A stretch of 46,378 nt of DNA. It comes from Chloroflexota bacterium. Its GTDB lineage: Bacteria > Chloroflexota > Anaerolineae > Anaerolineales > Anaerolineaceae. Positions 34,016-43,389 of this stretch are shown in pieces. Numbering within the stretch: position 1 is the first letter of the stretch; each line of letters opens with the position of its first letter. The DNA is taken from NCBI GenBank assembly GCA_021372725.1, contig JAJFTV010000072.1:1-46378 (forward strand), given 5' to 3'. The translations under genes were made by a program, and so were the position numbers. Under the pieces are notes generated by a model. The model did no database searches. It saw nothing but the letters and a program-made list of their open reading frames with translations, and was not told the origin of the DNA.

Positions 34016-34663
34016 ATGGAAAGTGTTGTTATTAAAGCAACCAGGCGTGATATAACCGGTAAACAAGTTAAGGCCCTACGCAGGCAAGGTCTGCTTCCTG
34101 CAGTTCTTTATGGCCATCAATTTGATCCCCGCCCGATCACGTTGGATATGCGTGAAGCCAGCCGTTCACTGGCCGGTCTTACCAGTTCAAGCCTTGTAAA
34201 AATTGATCTGGATGGTGAAATCTTTACTGCGCTCGTTCGTGACAAACAACGTGATTATTTGAAAGCCAGCTTCCTGCACATCGACTTTCAGGTTGTTTCC
34301 ATGACCGAAAAAATCCGGGCTTACGTGCAAGTGCATGTAGTCGGAAAGTCCCCTGCAGTACGAGACTTCAATGCCGTCGCAGAACAATTGATCAGTGAAA
34401 TTGAGGTAGAATCCCTTCCCGGTAATCTACCCGAATCCTTTTCTGTCGACATCTCATCCCTGGCAACAATCGGCAGCCACATCACTGTCAAGGACTTGAT
34501 TGTTCCTGAAGGTGTGGAAATCTTGTTGGATAATGAAGAAGTCATCGTCAGCATTACCGCGTCCTCAACGGAGGAGGAAGTTGTTGAAGAAGCCGTTGAA
34601 GGTGATACGGAAGAACCCGAAGTCATAGAAAAAGGAAAGAAGGAAGAAGAAACCGAGGAATAA
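34016..34663 (+). CDS. rplY: 50S ribosomal protein L25/general stress protein CTC
   Basis: From ATG 34016 (AAGGAAGG upstream) the protein has 215 residues. The N-terminal L25 domain (TRRDITGKQVKALRRQGLLPAVLYG) binds 5S rRNA. The C-terminal TL5/CTC beta domain follows (about 95-185), and the tail is very acidic (about 185-215, Glu-rich). An earlier in-frame start falls in the leader and lacks a ribosome site. It is the CTC long form typical of non-enteric bacteria. It is a single gene with its own promoter and terminator. Confidence 0.95.
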   Translation: MESVVIKATRRDITGKQVKALRRQGLLPAVLYGHQFDPRPITLDMREASRSLAGLTSSSLVKIDLDGEIFTALVRDKQRDYLKASFLHIDFQVVSMTEKIRAYVQVHVVGKSPAVRDFNAVAEQLISEIEVESLPGNLPESFSVDISSLATIGSHITVKDLIVPEGVEILLDNEEVIVSITASSTEEEVVEEAVEGDTEEPEVIEKGKKEEETEE

Positions 34664-34686
34664 TCCTCTTTCAACTTCAGTACTGC

Positions 34687-34718
34687 AAAGAGTACGGGAA
34701 AACCATCCCGTACTCTTT
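34687..34718. terminator. Bidirectional terminator between L25 and the NUDIX gene
   Basis: A perfect 13-base-pair stem (34687-34699 with 34706-34718) closes a six-base loop, with a T-rich right flank for the plus strand. It serves two convergent genes. Confidence 0.85.
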
Positions 34719-34719
34719 C

Positions 34720-35325
34720 TTATATCCCCAACGTGTGTACCAATTCCTGGATGATAAATGCGGTGATCCCCCAAACAATATCACCATGATAATCGCGGTA
34801 GAAAAGCACTGGCCGTGGTTGACCACCCGGTTCGGTAAAGGTGCGTGTTTCCATATTTTCAGTATTGGCAAACCAGGCCAGCGGCACCGAAAAAATCCGG
34901 CTTACCTCACACTCGGATAATGACAATTTCACCGGCCACTGTAATATTCCAACCACAGGTGAAATGATGACACCATAGTGCGTAATAAAATCATCCAGCC
35001 TGCCAGCAATCCGGATCAAATCACTGCCAACACCGATTTCCTCTTTGGTTTCCCGCAACGCAGTAGCGATCGAATTCAAATCGTCCGGTTCGGCTCTTCC
35101 GCCAGGGAAAGAAATCTGCCCCCTGTGTGTAGCCAGAAAATCTGTCCGTTTGGTCAGCAGAAGATGCCATAGATGATCTTTTTGAAACAACGGTACCAAT
35201 ACTGCGGCCTGGTTTGAGGTTCCCCAACCGGTATGAAGCTCTCTGGACTGCCCATTAACAAGGGCAATGATTTGTTCGCTGGAAAGTTTCAGATCATCAT
35301 CAATGCCATTGCCATCAATGCTCAC
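34720..35325 (-). CDS. NUDIX hydrolase, CoA pyrophosphatase type
   Basis: The 201-residue protein has the CoA-pyrophosphatase signature LLTKRTDFLATHRGQISFPGG directly before the NUDIX box (GGRAEPDD... RETKEEIGV). Such enzymes cut CoA or related dinucleotides to 4'-phosphopantetheine and 3',5'-ADP. The start is GTG 35325, which overlaps the TrmI stop (GTGA), so translation is coupled. It ends next to the shared terminator. Confidence 0.88.
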   Translation of the reverse strand: MSIDGNGIDDDLKLSSEQIIALVNGQSRELHTGWGTSNQAAVLVPLFQKDHLWHLLLTKRTDFLATHRGQISFPGGRAEPDDLNSIATALRETKEEIGVGSDLIRIAGRLDDFITHYGVIISPVVGILQWPVKLSLSECEVSRIFSVPLAWFANTENMETRTFTEPGGQPRPVLFYRDYHGDIVWGITAFIIQELVHTLGI

Positions 35326-36218
35326 AAGTCATTTTCGCTTTCTTCTTCGGGTCTCAACTCATCAAAAGGCACAATCGGTTTGATGACCGGACGAGCAAAG
35401 ATAAGGTAACCCGTATGGGCTACCATCCTGTCCACTGGACGCAGTCTGGCAGGCTCTGTCTTGTAATAGCGGAGCATGATTTCACATACTTCCAGAAAAA
35501 TGAAATCATTCCTTTTCAACTCAATCAGTACCAGAGATACCTGGTTTGTGGTGGGAAGAATGCAGCCAAAAAATCCGCCCGGTTTCAAGGCTTTTCGTAC
35601 ATATTCGATATAGTTATGCGGATCGGGGACATCCAGGAATAAAATGTCGGCATTGGTTTCGTCAAAACCTTCTGAAATGTTCCTCAGTTTTAACTCCACC
35701 CTGTCCAGCAAATCCAGTCGCTCCAGGTTTTTTCTGGCCAGATTTTGGAAGTCCGGCTTCGCTTCATAACTGGTCACTTTTCCGGTGCTGCCAACGATGC
35801 TGGCGAAAGCACATGTCAGAGCGCCTGAACCGGTTCCTGCCTCAATCACATGCAGACCTGGCATCACACCCAGGTTGACCATCAAAAAACCAATATCCTT
35901 GGGGTAGAGAATTTGGGTGGTGCGGGGTGTCTCGATTAACAAATCGGCGAAAGAAGGCTGCAAGAGATAAAACGGGCTGCCTTTGTGACTCAATACCTGC
36001 GTTCCCCACGGAAGCCCGATCATCTCATCATGAGGGATGATCCCCTTGTGAGATTGAAAAACTGTTCCGGCTTTCAGGCGAATGATAAAGTTTTTATGCC
36101 CCATCCCTGCCAGTTGAGCCAGATCGCCATCCTTTGCGTGCGTGTCTGTGTTATACCAGTTCAATGGATTATCCTTTTTCGTTCTTGAACATTCGATTAC
36201 ATCTCCGATCTGAAACAA
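35322..36218 (-). CDS. trmI: tRNA (adenine-58-N1)-methyltransferase TrmI
   Basis: The 298-residue protein has the TrmI N-terminal beta domain (FQSHKGIIPHDEMIGLPWG), the linker QILYPKDIGF, the SAM site VIEAGTGSGALT and the catalytic DILFLDVPDP. It methylates A58 in the T-loop of tRNA, usually as a tetramer. The start is TTG 36218, since no ATG or GTG occurs in a suitable place; no ribosome site is visible, but TATAAT lies about 25 bases upstream. The C-terminus is rich in acidic residues. Confidence 0.93.
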   Translation of the reverse strand: MFQIGDVIECSRTKKDNPLNWYNTDTHAKDGDLAQLAGMGHKNFIIRLKAGTVFQSHKGIIPHDEMIGLPWGTQVLSHKGSPFYLLQPSFADLLIETPRTTQILYPKDIGFLMVNLGVMPGLHVIEAGTGSGALTCAFASIVGSTGKVTSYEAKPDFQNLARKNLERLDLLDRVELKLRNISEGFDETNADILFLDVPDPHNYIEYVRKALKPGGFFGCILPTTNQVSLVLIELKRNDFIFLEVCEIMLRYYKTEPARLRPVDRMVAHTGYLIFARPVIKPIVPFDELRPEEESENDL

Positions 36219-36243
36219 TTACGGAGAATGCTATTGAAGACAG

Positions 36244-36249
36244 ATTATA
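36244..36249 (-). promoter_or_regulatory. -10 box of the trmI-NUDIX operon
   Basis: A perfect TATAAT on the minus strand predicts a start near 36237, giving a leader of about 19 bases to the TTG start. The -35 is poor. Confidence 0.45.
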
Positions 36250-36342
36250 GCCCAGACTGGCTTTACCCGGTCGAATATCGTTTACGCAGTTTTAAACCCA
36301 CACAAAGCACCCATACAAAGCCTGTTCACACATCCATTTCTA

Positions 36343-36351
36343 TGCTAAAAT
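36343..36351 (+). promoter_or_regulatory. Extended -10 promoter of rpsF-ssb-rpsR
   Basis: TGCTAAAAT is an extended -10 element (TAAAAT at 36346-36351). The start near 36358 leaves a leader of about 100 bases ending in AAGGAAAGGAG. An S6:S18-binding leader is known upstream of rpsF in many bacteria; I could not identify its core here. Confidence 0.55.
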
Positions 36352-36457
36352 AGCCCGATAAAGTCAGCGGTGCTGTACATGCTCTGCTGCCTTTCCGCCT
36401 GTGTTCCATCTACGATGAGAGACATGGGTAATCCCAAGGAAAGGAGATATTCAAGCG

Positions 36458-36742
36458 ATGCGTAATTATGAAATTGTCTTCATTGTCCATCCCGATCTGG
36501 ATGAAACGAGCCTTAAAGATATCGTTTCAAAGGTAAAAAGTTGGATCACAGAGGCCAGTGGCTCAATTACCAAAGAGGAAATTTGGGGAAAACGACGCAT
36601 GGCCTATGCGATTCGTAAACAACGCGAAGGTCAATACGTGCTTCTGAATGCCCAAATTCCTCCGGCTTTTATCGGTGAATTGGAACGCAACTTCCGAATT
36701 ACCGAACCGGTAATTCGCTTCCTGGTTACTTTAGCCGAGTAG
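36458..36742 (+). CDS. rpsF: 30S ribosomal protein S6
   Basis: The 94-residue protein begins MRNYEIVFIVHPDLDE and contains the conserved WGKRRMAYAIRKQREGQYVLL core. S6 pairs with S18 on the platform of the small subunit. It has a strong ribosome site (AAAGGAGA) and begins the classical rpsF-ssb-rpsR operon. Confidence 0.98.
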   Translation: MRNYEIVFIVHPDLDETSLKDIVSKVKSWITEASGSITKEEIWGKRRMAYAIRKQREGQYVLLNAQIPPAFIGELERNFRITEPVIRFLVTLAE

Positions 36743-36778
36743 GATCATAAGACAGCCTATTGATCCAGGAGTGACGTC

Positions 36779-37177
36779 ATGAACCGGAGTCTAAACAAAG
36801 TCCTTCTGATTGGTGAAGTAATCCGTGAACCGGAAATGCGCTATACCCCATCTGGAAGACCGGTCACTACTTTTTTGCTTGAAACCAATCGTACCTGGAA
36901 TACGGCGGACGGCGAAAAACATTCCGACACTGAGCGTTTCCACATCGTTGCATTTGGCAGCCTCGCCGAGACATGCAGCCAGCAATTCGAAAGAAGATGT
37001 CAGGTATATGTCGAAGGCAGACTTCAATCCAGACAATGGGAAGACAGGGAAGGGATCAGACATAATTCGGTTGAAATTCATGCCCTGGATGTGCTGTTTT
37101 TGTGTGAGAATCAAGACACACACACGTCATCAGGTGATGACCTGATGAACATCGATATGAATGAAATACGCTATTGA
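36779..37177 (+). CDS. ssb: Single-stranded DNA-binding protein, short form
   Basis: The 132-residue protein has the OB-fold SSB core: NKVLLIGEVIREPEMRYTPSG, then FHIVAFGSLAE and VYVEGRLQSRQW. It ends with DDLMNIDMNEIRY, without the usual long Gly/Pro linker and acidic DDIPF-like tip that recruits repair proteins. It may therefore be a partial-function or operon-specific SSB, with a full-length copy elsewhere. CAGGAG lies seven bases before ATG 36779. Confidence 0.92.
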   Translation: MNRSLNKVLLIGEVIREPEMRYTPSGRPVTTFLLETNRTWNTADGEKHSDTERFHIVAFGSLAETCSQQFERRCQVYVEGRLQSRQWEDREGIRHNSVEIHALDVLFLCENQDTHTSSGDDLMNIDMNEIRY

Positions 37178-37187
37178 GAGGTGAATA

Positions 37188-37469
37188 ATGACTGATAATA
37201 TGATCGGACAAGAAGGCGACGGTGGTCGAAGGCGTTATATTTCCCGACCGAAGTTTTGCCAATTTTGTGCCGATAAATCCATCAATATCAACTATAAAGA
37301 AGTTGACATGCTAAAACGAATGGTAACTGAAGACGGAAAAATTCGTCCTCGCCGCCAGACAGGTACCTGCGCACGACACCAGCGTGCATTGGCAAAAGAA
37401 ATTAAACGTGCCCGCCATTTGGCACTTCTACCATTTACCGCCGAGCCCTGGCAGAATGTCATCCACTAA
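37188..37469 (+). CDS. rpsR: 30S ribosomal protein S18
   Basis: The 93-residue protein has the S18 core: [20 protein letters not shown], then [33 protein letters not shown]. It contains a CxxC pair plus a third Cys, as in zinc-binding S18 variants. The N-terminus ([16 protein letters not shown]) is slightly extended. GAGGTG precedes the ATG, ten bases after ssb. Confidence 0.98.
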   Translation: MTDNMIGQEGDGGRRRYISRPKFCQFCADKSININYKEVDMLKRMVTEDGKIRPRRQTGTCARHQRALAKEIKRARHLALLPFTAEPWQNVIH

Positions 37470-37476
37470 CTGATTA

Positions 37477-37512
37477 ATATCCAATGGCATCAATCCAGAT
37501 GCCATTGGATAT
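37477..37512 (+). terminator. Hairpin between rpsR and the parvulin gene
   Basis: A perfect 15-base-pair stem (37477-37491 with 37498-37512) with a six-base loop lies eight bases after the rpsR stop. No T-run follows, so it may be a partial terminator or an mRNA 3'-end stabiliser. Confidence 0.6.
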
Positions 37513-37533
37513 AAAGATAACTCGAGACGAATT

Positions 37534-38889
37534 ATGGCCAAGGAAACGAAGAAAAAAGTTGTAACCAGGAAAGAAACTACCCGCTTACGCCGCGAAAAAC
37601 GGCAAAGGAATTATATTATTGGCGGTACTATTGGCGTACTTGTCTTGATAGTCGGCGTTGTTGTCTACGGGTTGCTTAATGAATTAGTCTTTCAAGGGAT
37701 GAAAACTGTTGCAACTGTTAACAAAACAAAAATATCCCTGAGTGAATTCCAGACACAGGTCCGCTACCAGCGATACCAATATATCCGTACATATACAAGC
37801 TATGCTCAGATTTACAATGCACTCGGCCCTGATGTGGGTTCGTCGTTCCTTGGCAATCTGCAGAGTATAGAATCAACTCTCTCAGAAGAAAACAAGGCAA
37901 CTTTCGGCAAAAATATTTTACAAAATATGGTCGAAAATGTTGCAATTGCGCAATATGCCGAAGAAAACGGTATCACTGTCTCTCAAGATGAAATTGATAA
38001 CGCGCTTCAGGAAGCATTTGGCTACTACTCCAATGGCACACCCACACCGACCTCGACAGTAACCCCCTTTGTCACATCCACCATGTCTGCCGAGCAGTAT
38101 GCGATTGTCTCTCCCACACCAACCCGAACCATAGCTCCACCCACCGAAACTGTCATCCCAACTACAGCACTATTGGAGCAGACGTCTACTCCCACAGCAG
38201 AGGCGACAATAGAATCTGCCGCGCCTACTGAAGGGATGCAAGCAACCAACACAGCTACCTCCGAGCCCATCCCCACAGAAACACCGTACACTTTCGAGGG
38301 ATATGAATCTTCACTCGATAATCTGTTGGCAGATATGGAAAGCATCGATTTTTCAAGGGCTGACCTTGAAGAGCTTTTTCGGTATTCACTCCTTCGCGAG
38401 AAAGTCTTTAATATTCTGACGGCTGATGTCCAAAGCGTGCAGGAACAGGTATGGGCACGCCATATTTTGGTTGCAGACGAAGAAACAGCCAAAGAGGTTC
38501 TTCAGAAGCTCGATGAAGGTAATGATTGGGCAGCATTAGCTGAAGAATATTCGACAGACGAAAGCAATAAATATACGGGTGGTGACCTGGGTTGGTTTTA
38601 CAGAGGCAAGATGGTCGATGCCTTCGACGAAGCCGCCTTCAATCTGGCAATCGGTGAGGTCAGTCAACCCATCCAAACAGATTATGGCTGGCACATCATT
38701 CAGGTCATCGGACATGAAACAAGGCCGCTTACAGCCAGTGATTTGAAATCGAATAAGGAGCTAATCTTCAATACCTGGCTCGATGAGTTGACAACCCAGG
38801 ACGGTGTCAAAATCCTGGATAATTGGGTGGATGATGTTCCTGTCACACCCGTCATCCCGAATGAGGTCCTGGTAGTTACGGGATCATAA
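37534..38889 (+). CDS. Membrane-anchored parvulin-type peptidyl-prolyl isomerase (PrsA/SurA-like)
   Basis: The 451-residue protein has a basic N-terminus, one membrane helix (about 28-50), a SurA-N-like helical region (about 58-158), a Thr/Pro-rich insert (about 165-255) and a PpiC domain. The last has VWARHILVADEETA, GGDLGWFYRGKMVDAFDEAAF and YGWHIIQVIGHE. It should help exported proteins fold outside the membrane. The insert splits the chaperone helices and is unusually long. The gene has its own terminator and faces smc. Confidence 0.92.
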   Translation: MAKETKKKVVTRKETTRLRREKRQRNYIIGGTIGVLVLIVGVVVYGLLNELVFQGMKTVATVNKTKISLSEFQTQVRYQRYQYIRTYTSYAQIYNALGPDVGSSFLGNLQSIESTLSEENKATFGKNILQNMVENVAIAQYAEENGITVSQDEIDNALQEAFGYYSNGTPTPTSTVTPFVTSTMSAEQYAIVSPTPTRTIAPPTETVIPTTALLEQTSTPTAEATIESAAPTEGMQATNTATSEPIPTETPYTFEGYESSLDNLLADMESIDFSRADLEELFRYSLLREKVFNILTADVQSVQEQVWARHILVADEETAKEVLQKLDEGNDWAALAEEYSTDESNKYTGGDLGWFYRGKMVDAFDEAAFNLAIGEVSQPIQTDYGWHIIQVIGHETRPLTASDLKSNKELIFNTWLDELTTQDGVKILDNWVDDVPVTPVIPNEVLVVTGS

Positions 38890-38916
38890 ACGATTCTTAA
38901 AACCGGCGGTACTTTT

Positions 38917-38954
38917 CTGCGGTGATACCTTCCACTGGTTCACCGCAGTTTTTT
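38917..38954 (+). terminator. Rho-independent terminator of the parvulin gene
   Basis: CTGCGGTGA (38917-38925) pairs with TCACCGCAG (38940-38948) and is followed by six T residues. The stem can extend by a further ACC/GGT after one mismatch. The T-run touches the smc stop on the other strand. Confidence 0.88.
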
Positions 38955-41900
38955 AACTCACCAGGCTTTCATTTACTTCACTCATCATGAGGCTGATCAC
39001 CTGGCTGGAGGAATCACGCCCCATCGTCACACCGTAAATTACATCAGCCAACTGTACAGTATTGCGGTTATGCGTGATGACCAGGAATTGTGTTTGATCA
39101 CTGAGTTCTCGTAAAAGATCCCCAAACCGCCCTACATTGACTTCATCCAGCGCCGCATCCACTTCATCCAGAACACAAAAAGGTGTTGGCGAAACTTTTA
39201 GTAAGGAAAATATCAATGCCACTGCAGTGAGGCTGCGCTCTCCACCCGATAAAACTGCCAACCCCTGTTTACGTTTTCCGGGCATGACCACTTCAATTTC
39301 AATGCCACTCTCGGCAGGATCTTCTTCATCCATCAGAATCAGCCTGGCCGACCCTCCGCCGAAAAGCTTTGTAAACATCTCACGAAATTCATTCGCAACA
39401 AGTTTAAATGTTCGATGAAATTCGATCTTCATCAGCTCATCCAATTCGCGGATAACCTCTCGTAAATCCTCGTCCGCACCTTGCAGATCAGCCAATTGGC
39501 TAACCAGTAATTCATAACGAGCCTTGACTTCCTCATATTCACTTCGTGCTTCCGGGTTAATTGGGCCAATTCTGCGCAAATTGGCCTTTTGGCGATTGAT
39601 GATGTCTTCCATATCTTTAGGGAGTTCTTTCACCATCGGCAGATTATCAACCATCCCATTTAATGGAAGCGGCGTTTGACCAATTATCTGGCTCTGGTAC
39701 TCAAAATTAACCAGGCCAAAATCATCTTCGATCTTGCCGCGTAGTTTTTCCAGCTCATCGGTACGTCTTGAATGATCAAGTTGAGCCTGGGTTACATACC
39801 GTTCCGCCGTGGTAAGGCGTTGCAACAAGACTGTCTGGGTTTCGATTTGTTTCTTGATTTTCTTTTCGAGCCCATCAACGATTTCCTCGGTGGGCTGGAT
39901 CTGTTTGGCCAATTCTGCCAAATCTTGATCCAGTACCATAACCTGGGTTTCTTCATTTTCTTGTTTTATTTTCGCTGCCTGAATTTCGTTTTGAATACTT
40001 GCTATACGAATCGCGACTGTTTTCTTTTGATCAACAAGACCGGTTTGTCTTTGAAGAGTTTCTTTTAACCGTTTGTCAAATTCTTCGATCGATCTCTGTG
40101 AAACGGCCAGTCTGGTTCTCCAATGATTAAGTTCGACTTGTGTATCGTCTACGCTGATCTCTTTGATCTGTCTTATTTTTTCTTGCAATTGTTGGTAAAT
40201 TAATTTGGCTTTTTCAACAACTTCTCCCAATCGTGATTGAGCAAAGGAAAGCTTTTGATTGGTTTCAGTGTGCTGTTTCTCCAGATCTTTTAGACGATTT
40301 TCATTGGAATTCAATTGTTCATTAATCCTGGTGGACTGCAACTCCATTTTCTGGTTCTGAAGTTGAAGAGTTTCCTGTTTTTTCCTTAACTCAGAAACCA
40401 TGGCATCCTGGATCTTTTTCTTTTCATTCCCTTTTTGCAGCAAGGCATTTTTTTCTTGTATTATGGTAGATAAATCGGCCGTTTTTTGCGAAACTTCCGC
40501 AATCTCGACAGACAGATCATTCATCTTTTGCTGGATTACGAATATCCCGTCCCGTTGATCCTTCCCCAGGACAACAGCCTGGTTACCTCGAAAAGCTTCC
40601 CCGTTCAGAGTTGCTACACATACATTTTTATCCACCAAACCTGACAGCCGCAATGCAGAATTACGATCCTCAACGATCAGGATATCATCAAGTAGAGCCT
40701 CGATGACAGGATTTGCATTTTGCAGTTCAACAAAATTCCGTGCTGTCCCCAGCACACCATCGGACTTATGGATAGCAGATTCTTTTCCTTTTGGAATCGC
40801 CCGGTTCAGGAAGACTATCACTCTGCCGATCTCCCGGGTCTTTATAATATCCAGGACATTGTTCAGATCGGATTCTTCGGCCAACAGCAGCCCATCGATG
40901 TATTCACCCAATCCCGCCGCGACGGCCTTTTCATAACCCTTGTTGACCGAAAGGACATTCACCAACGATTGAATATTTATCGATTTTCCTGTTCCTTTGA
41001 TCACCTTCAAAAATGTTTTGGCGCCACTGCTTAAATGTTCGTTGGAGGAAATGCTGCTTCTAAAAACCTCCATTTGGGCAGTTTTACTCGAATGGTTGTT
41101 TTCCAATTCGCGAAACTTGGATGAAAATTGAGCCAGTTCCTTTTCTAAAATGGATACTTCCTCCAGATTTTTCTTCTGTTCATCAAAGGCTTTCTGCAGC
41201 TCGGATTTAACGGCTTCTATCTGGCTGGCAATTCCCTGTAGTTCTTTGCTTACCTCATCCCTTTTGGTGATTAATTCCTCATGTTCTTTTTCCAAGGCAT
41301 TTTTTGAAGATAAGAAACGGTCATTTTGGGATGAAAGTTCAAGAATCTGGCTTCTTATCCTGACCTTTTCGGTTTCGAGTTCATTGTTCTGCCGGTCAAG
41401 GATTCCCCTCTCGCGGGATAGTTCCTGTTTTTGCCGATAAAGAGAGTTGTACTTTTTTTCAGTTTCGGCAAGCAGTTTTTCATTTTCCTCTTTTTCACTT
41501 TGGATTTGGTTCGCTTCTGCTTTTTCTTTTTCCAGTAACCCATTTATGGATATCTCTTCTTCGTTCATTCGAACCAAATCGATTTGCAGAAAATGCATCT
41601 GCTCGTCCAGAGATCTTGCACGCTCTTCCATTACGGCGATGGAGCGGTTCACAGTATCCAGTTGTTTATGAATTTCTGCAGATTTCTGATGCCATCGACT
41701 TAAGTCTACACGAAACCTGGTGATTTCTTCTTGCTGAGCTTGAATCTCTTTATCGACAATTTCCTTCTGGTTCTGAATTTGTTCCAGATGTACTTCCTGG
41801 TTTCTTAATATTTCACGAGAGCGATTCAACTCATCCTGGATATGATGCCACTGGTAACCATACCAGTCTTTCATCAGCCCTTTTAAATCCGCCTTGATTC

Positions 41901-42555
41901 GCTCCTGTTCGATCACCCGGCGAGCTTGTTTTTCCAGACTTGCCACTCTTGGCTTTAACTCACTCAAAATGTCTTTTACCCGATCCAGATTCCTTTGCGT
42001 TGTATCAAGACGGTGGACAGCCTCTTCGCGACGTTTACGATGGATGGAAATACCGGCTGCTTCCTCAAAAAAGTCTCTCCTCTCGTCCGGTCTAAGAGAT
42101 AAGGCTGCGTCGACCAACCCCTGGCCGATGATTGTATATGTACGAGGAGTAACGCCAGCTTGCGCCAGTAATTCAGAAATATCTTTTAGCCGAACCTTTT
42201 GGTTGTTGATAAAATACTCATTTTGACCGTCGCGGTATGCCCGGCGAGTAATTGCAACTTCCGAGAAATCCAACGGGAACCAATTGTCTTCGTTGTTAAA
42301 ATTGATCGTAACGGATGCCATACCTGCTCTGGGTCTCTGTGAAGATCCAGAAAAAATCATATCTTCGGTTTTTCGCGCCCGCAATAAATTGTAGGATTGC
42401 TCGCCTAAAACCCACCGGATTGCATCGGCTACATTTGATTTTCCCGAACCATTTGGCCCGACGATACAGGTAATTACCCCAGGAAATTCAAATTTATACC
42501 GGTTTGCAAAGGTTTTGAATCCCTGCAGTTCAATGGATAATAATCTTGACGGCAT
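38953..42555 (-). CDS. smc: Chromosome segregation ATPase SMC
   Basis: The 1200-residue protein is full length. The N-terminal ATPase lobe has GPNGSGKSN (about 33-41) and the Q-loop region. Long coiled coils (about 170-505 and 680-1010) flank a hinge with the IDGLLLAEESD region, and the C-terminal lobe has LSGGERSLTAVALIF and FCVLDEVDAALD. It forms condensin with ScpA (encoded nearby, divergently) and ScpB. ATG 42555 (GAGG upstream) is preferred over the TTG one codon earlier. It ends the moaC-moaDE-rnc-smc operon, 12 bases after rnc. Confidence 0.98.
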   Translation of the reverse strand: MPSRLLSIELQGFKTFANRYKFEFPGVITCIVGPNGSGKSNVADAIRWVLGEQSYNLLRARKTEDMIFSGSSQRPRAGMASVTINFNNEDNWFPLDFSEVAITRRAYRDGQNEYFINNQKVRLKDISELLAQAGVTPRTYTIIGQGLVDAALSLRPDERRDFFEEAAGISIHRKRREEAVHRLDTTQRNLDRVKDILSELKPRVASLEKQARRVIEQERIKADLKGLMKDWYGYQWHHIQDELNRSREILRNQEVHLEQIQNQKEIVDKEIQAQQEEITRFRVDLSRWHQKSAEIHKQLDTVNRSIAVMEERARSLDEQMHFLQIDLVRMNEEEISINGLLEKEKAEANQIQSEKEENEKLLAETEKKYNSLYRQKQELSRERGILDRQNNELETEKVRIRSQILELSSQNDRFLSSKNALEKEHEELITKRDEVSKELQGIASQIEAVKSELQKAFDEQKKNLEEVSILEKELAQFSSKFRELENNHSSKTAQMEVFRSSISSNEHLSSGAKTFLKVIKGTGKSINIQSLVNVLSVNKGYEKAVAAGLGEYIDGLLLAEESDLNNVLDIIKTREIGRVIVFLNRAIPKGKESAIHKSDGVLGTARNFVELQNANPVIEALLDDILIVEDRNSALRLSGLVDKNVCVATLNGEAFRGNQAVVLGKDQRDGIFVIQQKMNDLSVEIAEVSQKTADLSTIIQEKNALLQKGNEKKKIQDAMVSELRKKQETLQLQNQKMELQSTRINEQLNSNENRLKDLEKQHTETNQKLSFAQSRLGEVVEKAKLIYQQLQEKIRQIKEISVDDTQVELNHWRTRLAVSQRSIEEFDKRLKETLQRQTGLVDQKKTVAIRIASIQNEIQAAKIKQENEETQVMVLDQDLAELAKQIQPTEEIVDGLEKKIKKQIETQTVLLQRLTTAERYVTQAQLDHSRRTDELEKLRGKIEDDFGLVNFEYQSQIIGQTPLPLNGMVDNLPMVKELPKDMEDIINRQKANLRRIGPINPEARSEYEEVKARYELLVSQLADLQGADEDLREVIRELDELMKIEFHRTFKLVANEFREMFTKLFGGGSARLILMDEEDPAESGIEIEVVMPGKRKQGLAVLSGGERSLTAVALIFSLLKVSPTPFCVLDEVDAALDEVNVGRFGDLLRELSDQTQFLVITHNRNTVQLADVIYGVTMGRDSSSQVISLMMSEVNESLVS

Positions 42556-42567
42556 CAACAGCCTCAG

Positions 42568-43389
42568 TTAATTAATGATATTGTTTTTATGAATTGCATC
42601 TGCTGCGGCATTTTTTTCGGCAGCCTGTTTACTATAGCCTTCACCGGTTCCAAAAACTTTTCCGTTGATATAAACACCCACGACAAAATGCTTTCGGTGT
42701 TCTGGGCCCGTTTCTTCCTTTGTCCGGTATTTCGGTGCGGCATATCCTTGAGCCTGTGCCCACTCCTGAAGCTGACTCTTGGGATCAGTCAACTCAATAT
42801 TCATCAGTAAGTCATTAATTGCCATTTCCAGGAATGGTTCCAAAAATTTTTCAACTGCCTGGAAGCCGTTTTCAAGATATAATGCACCGACAACCGCCTC
42901 AAAGGTGTCACAAAGTAAGGCAGATTTATCATACCCTCCTGAATGAGATTCGCCGCGCCCCAAACGCATGGCTCTGCGCAAATCAATCAACCTTGCAAAA
43001 CTTGCCAATCGTTCTGTATGCACCAATCCCGATCTCATGCGGGTCAACTCACCTTCCGGCATTTCCGGAAAACGGTGATACACCCACGATGCCACCAGAA
43101 AATCGAGTACGGCGTCTCCCAAAAACTCCAACCGCTCGTTATCTTCCAGAGCTTCAGGGTGTTCATTGAGATATGAACGGTGTGTTAACGCCCGACTTAA
43201 CAGGAAGTTATCCTGAAAAGGTAATTTCAGTCGTTGTGCAAATTCATTGGGGGTTTCATCAGGAAATTCAACAGGGGGGGTTGAGTTTTCAGATTCAGTA
43301 TCTGATACTGCATAAACAAGATTATTGGAAATTCTGATCGATTCCCGGTTTGCAAATTTCAATGTTTTTTCCTTTTTCATCAAGATCAT
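42568..43389 (-). CDS. rnc: Ribonuclease III
   Basis: The 273-residue protein has the catalytic NERLEFLGDAVLDF helix, the second acidic site DTFEAVVGALY and a C-terminal double-stranded-RNA-binding domain (DPKSQLQEWAQAQGY, then the GEGYSKQAAEKNAA helix). It processes rRNA precursors and cuts double-stranded RNA. The N-terminus has about 45 residues before the domain. ATG 43389 overlaps the moaDE stop (ATGA); ATG 43380 has a better-placed GGGAG and is an alternative. rnc next to smc is a common pairing. Confidence 0.97.
   Translation of the reverse strand: MILMKKEKTLKFANRESIRISNNLVYAVSDTESENSTPPVEFPDETPNEFAQRLKLPFQDNFLLSRALTHRSYLNEHPEALEDNERLEFLGDAVLDFLVASWVYHRFPEMPEGELTRMRSGLVHTERLASFARLIDLRRAMRLGRGESHSGGYDKSALLCDTFEAVVGALYLENGFQAVEKFLEPFLEMAINDLLMNIELTDPKSQLQEWAQAQGYAAPKYRTKEETGPEHRKHFVVGVYINGKVFGTGEGYSKQAAEKNAAADAIHKNNIIN

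Noticed and set aside
36378..36395. GG-N10-GC spacing in the rpsF leader
   Set aside because: Neither flanking block matches sigma-54 consensus, and a strong extended -10 box explains transcription.
38025..38492. Minus-strand frame of 155 codons opposite the parvulin gene
   Set aside because: Caused by the Thr/Pro-rich coding repeat on the other strand; Val/Gly/Ser-rich shadow.
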